From Firmicutes bacterium UBA1702 (GTDB taxonomy: Bacteria; Bacillota; Clostridia; Peptostreptococcales; Anaerovoracaceae), in the NCBI GenBank assembly GCA_002320005.1, contig DCJK01000018.1:39226-103225 (forward strand): a DNA stretch of 64,000 bases, written 5' to 3'. The position numbers and the translations under genes were made by a program. The notes under the pieces were generated by a model that worked only from the letters and a program-made list of their open reading frames with translations, was not told where the DNA came from and did no database searches. The first letter of the stretch is position 1, and the number at the start of each line of letters is the position of its first letter. Below are positions 8,142 to 16,646 of this stretch, one piece after another.

Positions 8142-10072
8142 CAGCTTACTACCTCTCCGTCAGGTGCACAGGTTGTAACAATCTCGCAGCGCTTGCCGTT
8201 TTCAGCAAAGAGAAGCATTCCCTTTGATTCCATTCCCCGCAGCTGACGAGGCTTCAGATTTGCAACAACAATAACCTTCTGTCCCACCATTTCTTCAGGC
8301 TTGAAATCCTCGGCAACACCGCTTATCACCTGCCGCAGCTCTGTTCCCATCTTTACCTGGAACACCAGCAGTTTGTCGGCTTTCGGGTGCTTTTCGGCCT
8401 TTACTATTGTTCCTACACGGAAATCAATTTTATCAAAATCATCGTATGTGATTTCAGGCTTCAGTTCCAGAGGAATGTTTTCAGGTTCTTTCTTTCCGCC
8501 TAAGGCCGAGAGTTCTTCCAGCTCTTTTTCAATATCCAGTCTCGGGAATATCGGATTACCCTTCTTCACCTGTTCACCCTCCATGGTGTCAAATACAAAG
8601 GCATCCTCCCATACAGGCTCTGCATACCACAGACCCATCTGCTTTCTTATCTCCTTGGAAGTTGTGTGCATAAACGGATAAATCAGCACGGATATGATGC
8701 GGATGGCCTCTGCCAGGTTGTGCATAACAGTATCCAGTTCCGCCTTTTTTGACTCATCCTTTGCCAGAACCCAAGGAGCCTTTTCATCAATGTACTTGTT
8801 GGCTCTTCTTACGAGAATCCATATTTCTTCAAGAGCCATGTTAAATGCGAACTTGTCCATCTGCGTTTCAACCTTGGAAGCTGCCCCAAGAGCAACGGCC
8901 TTCAGTTCCTCATCAATGGCATCGCTGGTGGACGCTGCCGGAACAACGCCTCCGCAATATTTTTCTATCATGGAAACGGTTCTGGAAACCAGATTTCCAA
9001 GGTCGTTTGCCAGGTCGTAGTTCATGCGCTTAAGCATAACCTCATTGGTAAACACACCATCCTGTCCGAAGGTGTATTCTCTGAGAAGGAAGTACTTTAG
9101 AGCATCAATGCCGTATCTTTCAATGAGTATTACAGGATCCACCACGTCATTGCCTTTAGCTGCCTTGGACTTGGATACCTTTTCTCCGCCCAGAAGGAGC
9201 CATCCGTGTCCCAGCACCTGTTTCGGCAGAGGAAGGCCCGCGCTCATGAGCATTGCAGGCCATATGATGGAATGGAACCTTACGATTTCCTTTCCCACAA
9301 GGTGAACGTCTGCCGGCCAGTATTTATCGTAGAGCTCCGGCTCATCAGGATAACCCAGTGCTGTGATATAGTTTGTCAGCGCATCAAGCCATACATAAAT
9401 TACATGCTTCTCATCAATCGGAACCGGAATTCCCCAGTCAAAGGTGGATCTGGAAATACACAGATCATCCAGACCCTGCTTGATAAAGGAAGTCATCTCG
9501 TTTCTCCTGCTTTCAGGCTGCAGGAAGTCCGGATTTGTCTCAAAGAGTTCCAGGAGCTTGTCTGCATATTTGGAAAGTTTAAAGAAATATGCTTCTTCCT
9601 TGGCTGCCTGTACAGGTCTGCCGCAGTCAGGGCAGCATCCGTTCACCAGCTGGCTTTCTGTCCAGAAAGACTCGCATGGTGTGCAGTATAGCCCTTCGTA
9701 TTCCCCTTTATATATGTCTCCGTTTTCGTACATCTTCATAAAAATTTTCTGTACTCTCTTTATATGACGGGGCTCGGTGGTTCTTATAAAATCGTCATAG
9801 GAAATCTCCATGGTCTTCCAGAGTTTTTTGATGCCATCAACCACCTCATCAACATATTCCTGAGGGGTAACACCTTTGGCTTCCGCAAGAGTTTCTATTT
9901 TCTGTCCGTGTTCATCTGTTCCTGTAAGGAAGTGAACATCGTATCCGCACAATCTCTTGAACCTTGCCATGGCATCAGCCATAACCGTGCAGTAAGTGTG
10001 CCCTATATGCAGGTTTGAGCTGGGATAATATATAGGTGTGGTAATATAATAAGTTCCTTTTTTTTCTGCCAT
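8141..10072 (-). CDS. metG: methionyl-tRNA synthetase
   Basis: Class I aminoacyl-tRNA synthetase that charges tRNA-Met. The 643-aa protein has the HIGH motif in SSNLHIGHTYCTV and the KMSKS equivalent in GGEKVSKSKAAKG. A zinc knuckle is formed by CTPCESF and GCCPDCGRP. A C-terminal tRNA-binding (EMAP/Trbp111-like) domain carries FDKIDFRVGTIVKAEKHPKAD, typical of the long MetRS form that dimerises through this domain. It lies between the small membrane ORF upstream and tatD downstream. No T-box is visible in the short upstream gap. Confidence 0.97.
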   Translation of the reverse strand: MAEKKGTYYITTPIYYPSSNLHIGHTYCTVMADAMARFKRLCGYDVHFLTGTDEHGQKIETLAEAKGVTPQEYVDEVVDGIKKLWKTMEISYDDFIRTTEPRHIKRVQKIFMKMYENGDIYKGEYEGLYCTPCESFWTESQLVNGCCPDCGRPVQAAKEEAYFFKLSKYADKLLELFETNPDFLQPESRRNEMTSFIKQGLDDLCISRSTFDWGIPVPIDEKHVIYVWLDALTNYITALGYPDEPELYDKYWPADVHLVGKEIVRFHSIIWPAMLMSAGLPLPKQVLGHGWLLLGGEKVSKSKAAKGNDVVDPVILIERYGIDALKYFLLREYTFGQDGVFTNEVMLKRMNYDLANDLGNLVSRTVSMIEKYCGGVVPAASTSDAIDEELKAVALGAASKVETQMDKFAFNMALEEIWILVRRANKYIDEKAPWVLAKDESKKAELDTVMHNLAEAIRIISVLIYPFMHTTSKEIRKQMGLWYAEPVWEDAFVFDTMEGEQVKKGNPIFPRLDIEKELEELSALGGKKEPENIPLELKPEITYDDFDKIDFRVGTIVKAEKHPKADKLLVFQVKMGTELRQVISGVAEDFKPEEMVGQKVIVVANLKPRQLRGMESKGMLLFAENGKRCEIVTTCAPDGEVVS

Positions 10073-10099
10073 TTTGACTTTCCTCTTTTCCTTTTTTCC

Positions 10100-10258
10100 T
10101 TATTTTTTTGAAGCTGTCAGCTTCGTCATGATCTTGTTTGTTGCTGCAACCAGCGTAACACCTGCAGCAATTCCCACTCCCAGAATCTTCAGGAGTGCAC
10201 CGCCCACCTGCTTCATGTCAGGCGTAGGCTCTGTTCCTTTGTAAAATCCTGTTTTCAT
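10100..10258 (-). CDS. small single-span membrane protein, 52 aa
   Basis: An open frame of 52 codons starting MKTGFYKGTEPTPDMKQ. A hydrophobic stretch GALLKILGVGIAAGVTLV can span the membrane once, and the end is basic (TKLTASKK). Its ATG overlaps the TGA of the cytidylate-kinase-like gene (ATGA at 10255-10258), a classic coupling arrangement, and it stops 27 nt before metG. The tight fit between two genes and the sensible charge pattern argue that it is real. I recognise no family. Function unknown. Confidence 0.6.
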   Translation of the reverse strand: MKTGFYKGTEPTPDMKQVGGALLKILGVGIAAGVTLVAATNKIMTKLTASKK

Positions 10259-10869
10259 CTGTATGTTCTTCTTTCTACGTATTCTACAATAAGCTCTGCA
10301 GCCTCTTCTTCGGTTATATAGCTGCTGTTGATGGCCAGGTTATAGTTCTTGTATTCGCCCCACTTCTGGCATGTATGATAGTTGTAATAATTCTGTCTTG
10401 CCTTATCGTAGGTGGCAATGAGTTCTTTTACTCTGTCCGGATCGTCCCCGTATTTCTCCACGGCGCGATTTATTCTGTCCTCCATTTCGGCATGTATGAA
10501 CACATTAGTTACGCCGGGCAAATCTTTGAGAACATAGTCGGCGCATCTGCCTACTATGACACCCTCACCGGTTTCTCCGATTTTCTGAATTACCTGAAAC
10601 TGTGCAAGAAACAGTTTTTCGTTTACCGACAGAGAAGCTCCTCCTGTGCCGTCTCCGAAATTCATTGCTGATGCAAGGTTATAGGCAAAACTGTTCTTAG
10701 CCTGCAGCTCGGCGTTTTCTATCATCTCTCTGGAAAACCCGCTGTCGGCCACAGCTATGTCTATAATCTCCTTATCATAAAAAGGCACATCCAGCTTTTC
10801 GGCCAGAATTTTTCCGATTATTCTTCCGCCGCTTCCGTATTCCCGGCTGATGGTGATAAGCTTCTTCAT
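10255..10869 (-). CDS. cytidylate kinase-like family protein
   Basis: A 204-aa P-loop protein of the cytidylate-kinase-like family. The N-terminus MKKLITISREYGSGGRIIGK contains the G-S-G-G-R nucleotide loop in place of a classic Walker A, followed by LDVPFYDKEIID. Later VIVGRCADYVLK and VFIHAE fit the same family. True cytidylate kinase (Cmk) phosphorylates CMP, but this group is widespread in Clostridia and its substrate has mostly not been shown. It lies 2 nt after aspartokinase and overlaps the 52-aa membrane ORF, so all three are probably one operon. Confidence 0.85.
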   Translation of the reverse strand: MKKLITISREYGSGGRIIGKILAEKLDVPFYDKEIIDIAVADSGFSREMIENAELQAKNSFAYNLASAMNFGDGTGGASLSVNEKLFLAQFQVIQKIGETGEGVIVGRCADYVLKDLPGVTNVFIHAEMEDRINRAVEKYGDDPDRVKELIATYDKARQNYYNYHTCQKWGEYKNYNLAINSSYITEEEAAELIVEYVERRTYR

Positions 10870-10871
10870 AA

Positions 10872-12200
10872 CTATTCCTCCTCGACAAATGTGTCATAAA
10901 TAGCTCTTATGGCTTTTTCAAAATCTTTATTTTCCACTCCCACAATGATATTCATCTCGCTGGAGCCCTGATCGATCATGCGTATGTTAACTTTAGCTTC
11001 ACCAAGAGCATTAAAAAGCTTTGCCGACACTCCCGGCCTGTATGTCATGCGGTGTCCTACCGTAGCTATCAGCGCTATATTTTCGAAAACATCTATGCTG
11101 TCAGGCTGGAGTCTCTGTCTGAAGGCTTCCAGGACCTCATCCAGCCTGTCACCCAGCGCCTTCTTTGACATTACAACAGATACCGTATCTATGCTGCTTG
11201 GCAGATGCTCAAAGTTTATGTCATAGTCATCCAGTATTCCCAGAATTCTTCTTACAAAACCTCTTTCACTGCTCATCATATTTTTGTAAAGAGCCACTAC
11301 CGTAAAATCCTTGCTGCCGGCAATTCCTGTTATGATTCTGCCGCCGTTATCCGAATCCACCTGGCTCTCGGCGGTAATCATGGTGCCCTGATCCTCAGGA
11401 TCATTGGTGTTTCTTATGTTTATAGGAACGTTGGCCATTCTTGCAGGATATATGGCATCCTCATGAAGCACGCTGGCTCCCATATAGGACAGTTCTCTGA
11501 GTTCTTTGTATGAAATGGTTTCAATTTGCTTCGGATTTTTTACGATTCGCGGATCTGCCATGAGAAAGCCTGACACATCCGTCCAGTTTTCATATACATC
11601 TGCATTGATAGCTCTTGCCACCAGCGCTCCTGTAATATCTGAACCTCCCCTGGAAAAGGTTTTTATCTTGCCGTCAGGAGTTGAACCGTAAAATCCCGGC
11701 AAAACCGCCCTTTCGTGCTTTGCCAGTTCTGCTTTCAGGGCTGCATCGGTTTCCTCAATGAGAATTTTCCCCTTGTAATCAAATTTTATCAGATTTGCCG
11801 TATCAACGAAATCGTATCCCAGAAATGCAGCAACAAGTATTGCATTAAGGTATTCACCTCTTGAGGCAATATAGTCCGCGCTTGGGTTCTGACGCAGGTT
11901 GTCTCTGATTTCCGCCATATGTCTGAGCAGATCAACATCTACTCCAAGATTTATTTCCACAGCCATGTATCTGTCTTCTACCACCTGGAAAATCTGGTCG
12001 TAAGGCAGATTATGCTCTATATGCGTTTTGCACAGATACAAAAGGTCTGTAATCTTATTGTCCCCTTCATATCTTTTACCCGGTGCCGATACCACAATGT
12101 ACCGTCTGTCGGGATCCTGTTCTATGATCTGTTTTGTTTTAGTCAGCTGAATTCCGTCTGCAACTGAAGATCCACCGAACTTTGCTACTTTGATACCCAT
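10872..12200 (-). CDS. aspartate kinase
   Basis: Catalyses aspartate + ATP to 4-phosphoaspartate, the entry to Lys, Thr and Met synthesis. The 442-aa enzyme has the kinase start VAKFGGSSVADG, then YIASRGEYLNAIL, FSRGGSDITGALVA and NWTDVSGFLMADPRI. Two C-terminal ACT domains follow (around FTVVALYKNMMSSERGFV and VGHRMTYRPGVSAKLF). It is monofunctional, with no homoserine dehydrogenase part. Effector specificity cannot be read from sequence. First gene of a minus-strand group with the cytidylate-kinase-like gene. Confidence 0.95.
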   Translation of the reverse strand: MGIKVAKFGGSSVADGIQLTKTKQIIEQDPDRRYIVVSAPGKRYEGDNKITDLLYLCKTHIEHNLPYDQIFQVVEDRYMAVEINLGVDVDLLRHMAEIRDNLRQNPSADYIASRGEYLNAILVAAFLGYDFVDTANLIKFDYKGKILIEETDAALKAELAKHERAVLPGFYGSTPDGKIKTFSRGGSDITGALVARAINADVYENWTDVSGFLMADPRIVKNPKQIETISYKELRELSYMGASVLHEDAIYPARMANVPINIRNTNDPEDQGTMITAESQVDSDNGGRIITGIAGSKDFTVVALYKNMMSSERGFVRRILGILDDYDINFEHLPSSIDTVSVVMSKKALGDRLDEVLEAFRQRLQPDSIDVFENIALIATVGHRMTYRPGVSAKLFNALGEAKVNIRMIDQGSSEMNIIVGVENKDFEKAIRAIYDTFVEEE

Positions 12201-12298
12201 TTTAGGTGTTCCTTCCTCTCGAAAAAATCTTATGTAATCAAGTTTTAATTATATTACAAAACACAATCTTTTTCAATAACTTTGTCCTTTATAAACAA

Positions 12299-12326
12299 AA
12301 AATGGCCGGCTTCTGCCAACCATTTT
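12299..12326 (-). terminator. intrinsic terminator of the ECF S-component gene
   Basis: Stem AAAATGG (12299-12305) and CCATTTT (12320-12326), extended inside by a GGC/GCC pairing and continuing into a T-tract on the minus strand. It lies 55 nt after the stop of the ECF gene. Confidence 0.75.
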
Positions 12327-12380
12327 GCTTTTTTAAAGTTCCTCCCTGCCGAAAATTCATTTCTGCATGGAAAATTTTCG

Positions 12381-12914
12381 TCAGTCTATGAGTTTTGCCC
12401 GTCTCAGAGCCATTACAATGATCGGAATCAGCAGAATATGTAAGATGATTCCCGGGACAGCCTGAAGAACAGCTCCGCCTATAAACAGCTGCCAGGTAAA
12501 CTCGGTTCCGGTTACGCCGGAAATTATCAGCCTTGCGATTCCCCATACCACTCTTCCTGATATCATTGATATGATAAGTGACACATATATGTTCAATGTA
12601 TTCTTTTTGAGTTTTTCGTACAGCAGCCCGGCCACCAGACCGTAGGTTAAAAGTTCAAAGGCCATGGAAACGCCTGCCGGCATTATCGGAGGCATTCCGA
12701 AAATAGCGTATCTCAGCAGCGGTGAGATAAATCCCACAGCCGCAGCCCATCTGTATCCGCATATGTAGGCACACAGCAGCACCGGTATATGCATAGGGCA
12801 CAGCATATTGCCTAAGGTCTGTATCTGCCCTGTCAGGAACGGCAGCAGCATGGCCAGTGCAAGGCACAATGCCGCAAGTATAAGGTCTCTGGTGTTGTTT
12901 CTTGTATTTGTCAT
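12381..12914 (-). CDS. ECF transporter S component
   Basis: A 177-aa membrane protein with about five to six hydrophobic helices. It fits the substrate-binding S component of energy-coupling factor importers: a short N-terminal RDLILAALCLALAMLLPF, a GMPPIMPAGVSMAFELLTYG segment and the C-terminal VPGIILHILLIPIIVMAL. S components bind a vitamin or metal and share the EcfAA'T module, which is not in this window. A good Shine-Dalgarno (AAGGAGG) precedes the ATG. The ligand is not identifiable: only a short leader and a terminator lie upstream and no riboswitch was recognised. Confidence 0.75.
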   Translation of the reverse strand: MTNTRNNTRDLILAALCLALAMLLPFLTGQIQTLGNMLCPMHIPVLLCAYICGYRWAAAVGFISPLLRYAIFGMPPIMPAGVSMAFELLTYGLVAGLLYEKLKKNTLNIYVSLIISMISGRVVWGIARLIISGVTGTEFTWQLFIGGAVLQAVPGIILHILLIPIIVMALRRAKLID

Positions 12915-12962
12915 TTTTCCTCCTTGTAGGATCCGTCCGAAGCTTCTGCCCGGGACTTTCCA

Positions 12963-13005
12963 AAAAATAAAAGATACAGTTCTTCCCTTCTGGAAAGCCT
13001 GTACC
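12963..13005 (-). terminator. intrinsic terminator after the DUF3842 gene
   Basis: On the minus strand GGTACAG (13005-12999) pairs with CTGTATC (12979-12973), with an inner CTTTCC/GGGAAG pairing, followed by TTTTATTTTTT. It separates the DUF3842 gene from the ECF gene and leaves only about 50 nt of leader for the latter. Confidence 0.75.
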
Positions 13006-13021
13006 TTCTGGTATCGTTGAA

Positions 13022-13435
13022 TCAGCTTCTGCTGATTTCTCTAATCTTTTCGATGGCTTCTGCGATGAGCTCCGTTGTGCTCTTTCCGTCTGTGCCTATG
13101 ACAATATTATTACATTTATTCACAGGAATCAATATCTTTTTTGCCTGGCTGCGACCTATGGCTACAGCCATTTTCGGTGTGATTTCTCCCAGCAGTGAGT
13201 CTGCTATGACAATGCCGATAGGTCCGACAATTATGTCTGCTCTTCCTGCACACACAACTACGGCATTTTCGCCGGTGGCCCCGTTATCGGCGCCTGCCTT
13301 GAGCATGCTGGCTGTCGCCATGGTATTGGTTCCCACAGCTGTTATTTCTGCGGAAGGGATAAGCTTTCTGACAGCTTCCACCATCTGTTTTCCAAGAAGT
13401 CCTCCCTGCCCGTCGATTATTAAAACGTTTTTCAT
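13022..13435 (-). CDS. DUF3842 family protein
   Basis: A 137-aa protein of the DUF3842 type. MKNVLIIDGQGGLLGKQMVEA is a nucleotide-binding-like glycine loop after a beta strand. It is followed by ITAVGTNTMATASMLKAGAD, a GENAVVVCAGRADIIVGPIGIV segment and a C-terminal helix. Function is unknown in the family. The frame is open further upstream, but the real start is the ATG at 13435: it overlaps the previous stop (ATGA) and begins exactly at the conserved domain. Translationally coupled to the membrane protein upstream. Confidence 0.8.
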   Translation of the reverse strand: MKNVLIIDGQGGLLGKQMVEAVRKLIPSAEITAVGTNTMATASMLKAGADNGATGENAVVVCAGRADIIVGPIGIVIADSLLGEITPKMAVAIGRSQAKKILIPVNKCNNIVIGTDGKSTTELIAEAIEKIREISRS

Positions 13436-13953
13436 TTTTTGTCTTCTTCTTTCTTGTCTTTTTTGTCGGAGGGTTTTCCGATCATGTGTCTTAGATCGTT
13501 GAGAACGGACTCTTCCAACGCTCTTCTGGCGGCCTTGATTTCGTAGCTGTCCTCCACTTCCACCACCTGAGTCATCCACACCAGCTTCTTATACCAGCTT
13601 TTTTCGATTTTTTCACGAAGAGCTCTGTTAAATTCAGGGACCATCTGGCTTGCCCTGATAAGGTATACCCTTACCACAAGCCCCGGGCTGAAATTTTTAA
13701 CTTCAAATACGCCTTCGTGTTCCCCAAGCTTTTCCAGTGTGCTGCGCATGTCCCTTATTATCTCTTCACAGATTATCATAAGTCTTCCTCTGCTGCATAT
13801 CAGATAAAAGGCTACTCCGAAAACCATGCTGACCATCAGAGCAGGCCCCTTTCCGAAAGGAATCTGAGTCCCTATATACATCAGGGCTGACGGTATAAAC
13901 CAGAGCCATCTTATTTTTTCAAGTCTTGTACTGAGTCTTTCAGCTTTTCCCAT
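13432..13953 (-). CDS. membrane protein of unknown function, 173 aa
   Basis: Starts at the ATG at 13953 after a GAGAGGTTGAA ribosome site; the frame is open upstream, but that part is not preceded by a site and is rich in rare residues. Two membrane helices occupy about residues 14-34 (WLWFIPSALMYIGTQIPF) and 39-56. A cytoplasmic domain follows with ICEEIIRDMRSTLEKLGEHEG and a very basic/acidic tail (PSDKKDKKEEDKK). I do not recognise it. It overlaps the DUF3842 gene by 4 nt and probably forms a two-gene operon with it. Confidence 0.7.
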   Translation of the reverse strand: MGKAERLSTRLEKIRWLWFIPSALMYIGTQIPFGKGPALMVSMVFGVAFYLICSRGRLMIICEEIIRDMRSTLEKLGEHEGVFEVKNFSPGLVVRVYLIRASQMVPEFNRALREKIEKSWYKKLVWMTQVVEVEDSYEIKAARRALEESVLNDLRHMIGKPSDKKDKKEEDKK

Positions 13954-14001
13954 TTCAACCTCTCTTTTCTTTCTAAATATTATATGCAAAAAACCATTTC
14001 G

Positions 14002-14030
14002 TTGCAATAAGAAATCCGGCATGTTATAAT
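14002..14030 (+). promoter_or_regulatory. sigma-A type promoter for deoC
   Basis: TTGCAA (14002-14007), 17-nt spacer, TATAAT (14025-14030). It lies 41 nt before the deoC start and points away from the divergent membrane-protein gene. Confidence 0.7.
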
Positions 14031-14071
14031 TATAAAAGTTATATCGCAAGACTAATTTGGGAGGTATGATT

Positions 14072-14746
14072 ATGAACTTAACCAAGCCGTTAAATAAATA
14101 TTTCGACCATACACTGCTCAAGGCTGATGCGGTTACAGAACAGATTGATACTCTCTGCCGTGAAGCCCTGGAATATGATTTTTATTCCGTATGTGTAAAC
14201 TCATGTAATGTAGCTCAGTGCGCCGACAACCTCAGAGGTTCCGACGTCAAAATAGCCGCAGTTGTAGGCTTTCCTCTGGGAGCATGCACCACCGCCACCA
14301 AGGTTTTCGAAACCGAAGAGGCCTGTAAAGACGGCGCCAGGGAGATAGATATGGTAATCAATATAGGCGCCCTCAAGGAGGGCGGTGAGGACTATGTCTG
14401 CAAGGACATCAAAGCTGTAGTAACTGCAGCCGCCAAGTATGATGCTATCGTAAAGGTCATTATCGAGACCTGCCTTCTCTCTGATGAAGAAAAAGTTCTG
14501 GCCTGTGAGCTTTCAGAAGCTGCCGGAGCTGCCTTTGTGAAAACCTCTACCGGTTTTTCCGTGGGAGGCGCCTCTGTAGAAGATGTTGCTCTTATGAAAA
14601 GGACTGTAGGCGACAGGCTGCAGGTAAAAGCCAGCGGCGGTATCAGAGATTATGACACCGTAATGGCAATGATAGAAGCAGGAGCAGACAGAGTAGGGGC
14701 TTCCGCATCGGTAAAGATTATGGAAGACAGCAAATCGCGTAGGTAA
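14072..14746 (+). CDS. deoC: deoxyribose-phosphate aldolase
   Basis: Cleaves 2-deoxyribose-5-phosphate to glyceraldehyde-3-phosphate and acetaldehyde in nucleoside salvage. The 224-aa enzyme has the N-terminal FDHTLLKADAV, VCVNSCNV, AAVVGFPLGACTTATKVFE, EIDMVINIGAL and the Schiff-base motif FVKTSTGFSVGGA with the catalytic lysine. ASGGIRDYDT and DRVGASASVKI form the phosphate-binding end. I chose the ATG at 14072, 7 nt after GGGAGG; an upstream TTG and an ATG at 14066 are in frame but too close to the ribosome site. Followed closely by a small ORF. Confidence 0.95.
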   Translation: MNLTKPLNKYFDHTLLKADAVTEQIDTLCREALEYDFYSVCVNSCNVAQCADNLRGSDVKIAAVVGFPLGACTTATKVFETEEACKDGAREIDMVINIGALKEGGEDYVCKDIKAVVTAAAKYDAIVKVIIETCLLSDEEKVLACELSEAAGAAFVKTSTGFSVGGASVEDVALMKRTVGDRLQVKASGGIRDYDTVMAMIEAGADRVGASASVKIMEDSKSRR

Positions 14747-14766
14747 TTTACGGAGGTAATACATAT

Positions 14767-14937
14767 ATGTCAGACAGAACAATGAATCTAATCAGAGCAG
14801 CAGCCTGCGCTCTTATCTCGCTGTGCTGCTTCGCTATCAAAATAATAGGGGGTTCAGACTCCATGTTCCCATACGTCGGCGGCGGTCTCTGTGCCTTCCT
14901 GGCATTGGCTTATCTTAAGCATGCCTTTATCGACTGA
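14767..14937 (+). CDS. small membrane protein, 56 aa
   Basis: An open frame of 56 codons starting MSDRTMNLIRAAACALISL, after a CGGAGGT ribosome site. It has two hydrophobic stretches (AAACALISLCCFAIKIIGG and VGGGLCAFLALAYLKHAF) joined by a short loop, like a two-helix hairpin protein. It lies 20 nt after deoC and before a strong terminator, so it is the second gene of the deoC transcript. No family recognised. Confidence 0.6.
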   Translation: MSDRTMNLIRAAACALISLCCFAIKIIGGSDSMFPYVGGGLCAFLALAYLKHAFID

Positions 14938-14975
14938 AGGCCGCAATCAATCATTTTAACAAGGCAGACTCATAT

Positions 14976-15013
14976 GCTGCAGAATCTGAGTTTTCAGGTC
15001 TGCAGCTTTTTCA
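14976..15013 (+). terminator. intrinsic terminator of the deoC transcript
   Basis: GCTGCAGA (14976-14983) pairs with TCTGCAGC (14999-15006), with an inner CTGA/TCAG pairing, followed by TTTTTC. It ends the plus-strand deoC/small-ORF transcript. Confidence 0.8.
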
Positions 15014-15061
15014 ATGTTTCTGCATATTTTTTCTCATACGATGAGCATTGCCGTGCTCGGC

Positions 15062-15104
15062 AAAAAGAGAGCATATTGCTCTCTTGCCGGTGCAATATGC
15101 TCTC
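15062..15104 (-). terminator. intrinsic terminator of metK
   Basis: Perfect 13-bp stem: GAGAGCATATTGC (15067-15079) with GCAATATGCTCTC (15092-15104). On the minus strand it is followed by TTTTT. It lies 19 nt beyond the metK stop. Confidence 0.85.
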
Positions 15105-15122
15105 TTCATCCACCATAACTTT

Positions 15123-16307
15123 TTACAGTCCTGCCTGCTCTCTCAGAGCTTCTGCCTTGTCGGTATGCTCCCATGGCAGGTCGATATCTGTTCTTCCGAA
15201 GTGTCCGTAAGCAGCAGTCTGTCTGTAAATAGGTCTTCTGAGATCCAGGTCGCGAATTATTGCTGCAGGTCTCAGGTCAAAGTTCTTTTCAACCAGCTGC
15301 GCAATCTTTTCGTCTTCAATTTTTCCCGTTCCGAAGGTGTCAACAAGAATGGATACAGGCTTGGCAACGCCTATGGCGTAAGCCAACTGAATCTCGCATT
15401 TATCTGCAAGACCTGCTGCCACGATGTTCTTTGCTGCATATCTTGCGGCGTAAGTGGCGCTGCGGTCAACCTTTGTAGGGTCTTTTCCGGAGAAAGCTCC
15501 GCCGCCGTGGCGTGCATATCCGCCGTATGTATCTACGATAATTTTTCTGCCGGTAAGTCCTGAATCTCCATGAGGACCTCCGATAACGAATCTTCCGGTA
15601 GGGTTTACATAGTACTTTGTGTTCTCGTCCAGAAGTTCTGCCGGAATAATAGGCTTGATCACGTGCTCAATCAAATCGGCCTTTATTTTTTCCTGTGTTG
15701 CTTCAGGGTCGTGCTGAGTTGAAATAAGCACGGTATCTATTCGCTTTACCTTGTCTCCGTCATATTCAACAGTCACCTGAGTTTTTCCGTCAGGTCTTAA
15801 ATATGTGAGTGTTCCGTTCTTTCTTACTTCCGTAAGTCTTCTTGCCAGTTTATGAGCCAGAGCTATAGGCATAGGCATAAGTTCCGGTGTCTCATTGCAG
15901 GCAAAGCCGAACATTATTCCCTGGTCGCCGGCGCCTATGGTGTCTATCTGATCGTTTAATGTTCCGTCTTTGTATTCAAGAGCCTTGTCAACGCCCATGG
16001 CGATGTCTCCTGACTGCTCGTCAATGGCAGAAAGGACTGCACAGGTGTTTCCGTCGAAGCCGTAATCACTTCTGTCATATCCTACGTCCAGTATGACCTG
16101 ACGCACGATTTTAGGAATATCAACATAGCAGCTGGTGCTGATTTCTCCCATTACCATGGCATATCCGGTAGTGGTTGTTGTCTCTGCGGCAACTCTGCCG
16201 TAAGGATCCTTTTCAAAAATTGCATCCAGAATAGCATCGGAGATCTGGTCGCAAAGCTTGTCAGGATGGCCTTCAGTTACGGATTCTGATGTAAAAAATC
16301 TTTTCAT
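15123..16307 (-). CDS. metK: S-adenosylmethionine synthetase
   Basis: Makes S-adenosylmethionine from methionine and ATP. The 394-aa protein has the opening SESVTEGHPDKLCDQISDA, the conserved GAGDQGIMFGFA hexapeptide region, and the P-loop-like GGAFSGKDPTKVDRSAAY-type motif (here GGGAFSGKDPTKVDRSA). ACEIQLAYAIGVA-like sequence appears as CEIQLAYAIGVAKP. SAM is also consumed by the radical SAM enzymes in this window (KamA and the protein at 17950-18825). Regulated by the SAM-I riboswitch just upstream. Confidence 0.98.
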   Translation of the reverse strand: MKRFFTSESVTEGHPDKLCDQISDAILDAIFEKDPYGRVAAETTTTTGYAMVMGEISTSCYVDIPKIVRQVILDVGYDRSDYGFDGNTCAVLSAIDEQSGDIAMGVDKALEYKDGTLNDQIDTIGAGDQGIMFGFACNETPELMPMPIALAHKLARRLTEVRKNGTLTYLRPDGKTQVTVEYDGDKVKRIDTVLISTQHDPEATQEKIKADLIEHVIKPIIPAELLDENTKYYVNPTGRFVIGGPHGDSGLTGRKIIVDTYGGYARHGGGAFSGKDPTKVDRSATYAARYAAKNIVAAGLADKCEIQLAYAIGVAKPVSILVDTFGTGKIEDEKIAQLVEKNFDLRPAAIIRDLDLRRPIYRQTAAYGHFGRTDIDLPWEHTDKAEALREQAGL

Positions 16308-16350
16308 TTGTGTTCTCCTCCCTTTTCTTTCTCAATCCTTATTCAAACTA

Positions 16351-16380
16351 AAAACCTCTCTTTCGGAAAGAGAGGTTAAA
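16351..16380 (-). terminator. SAM riboswitch expression-platform terminator
   Basis: A strong hairpin with arms AACCTCTCTTTC and GAAAGAGAGGTT and T-tracts on both sides. On the minus strand it sits between the SAM aptamer and metK, where a transcription-off switch would place its terminator. Confidence 0.85.
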
Positions 16381-16383
16381 AAG

Positions 16384-16499
16384 CTTGATTCTCCTCATCT
16401 TTCAGAAATAAATTCTGTAGGATTTAGCACCTTTTATGCTTTAAGCACCTAGGTTGCCGGGCGTCTTCGGGCCTATTCCCTCAGCCACTCTCAATAAGG
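16384..16499 (-). ncRNA. SAM-I (S-box) riboswitch
   Basis: Read on the minus strand the leader contains CTTATTGAGAGTGGCTGAGG, then GAATAGGCCCGAAGACGCCC and GGCAACC. These are the hallmark blocks of the S-box: the kink-turn GA-rich loop, GGCCCG-A-N-CCCGGCAACC, and GGTGCTAAATCC further on. When SAM is bound the downstream terminator forms and metK is shut off. Identification is from the conserved core; the exact 3' limit of the aptamer is approximate. Confidence 0.95.
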
Positions 16500-16539
16500 A
16501 TTTTTAATATTCTTTTGGCAGCAAATCACTGCATATAAT

Positions 16540-16567
16540 ATTATATATCTTTTTATGCCGAAGTCAA
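16540..16567 (-). promoter_or_regulatory. promoter of the metK leader
   Basis: On the minus strand TTGACT (16567-16562), 16-nt spacer, TATAAT (16545-16540), about 40 nt upstream of the SAM aptamer. Confidence 0.7.
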
Positions 16568-16586
16568 CTGTAAAGGCAATAATTTA

Positions 16587-16614
16587 TTGTTTTTTTCCGT
16601 AAATAATGTATACT
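16587..16614 (+). promoter_or_regulatory. possible promoter for the 428-aa protein gene
   Basis: TTGTTT (16587-16592), 16-nt spacer, TATACT (16609-16614), 33 nt before the TTG start. The -35 part is weak. Confidence 0.4.
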
Positions 16615-16646
16615 GTTTTATATAACTTTTATCCAGAGGTGCTATT

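Noticed and set aside
12915..13020. Riboswitch for the ECF transporter
   Set aside because: The only clear structure is the terminator of the gene upstream; no known aptamer core was found.
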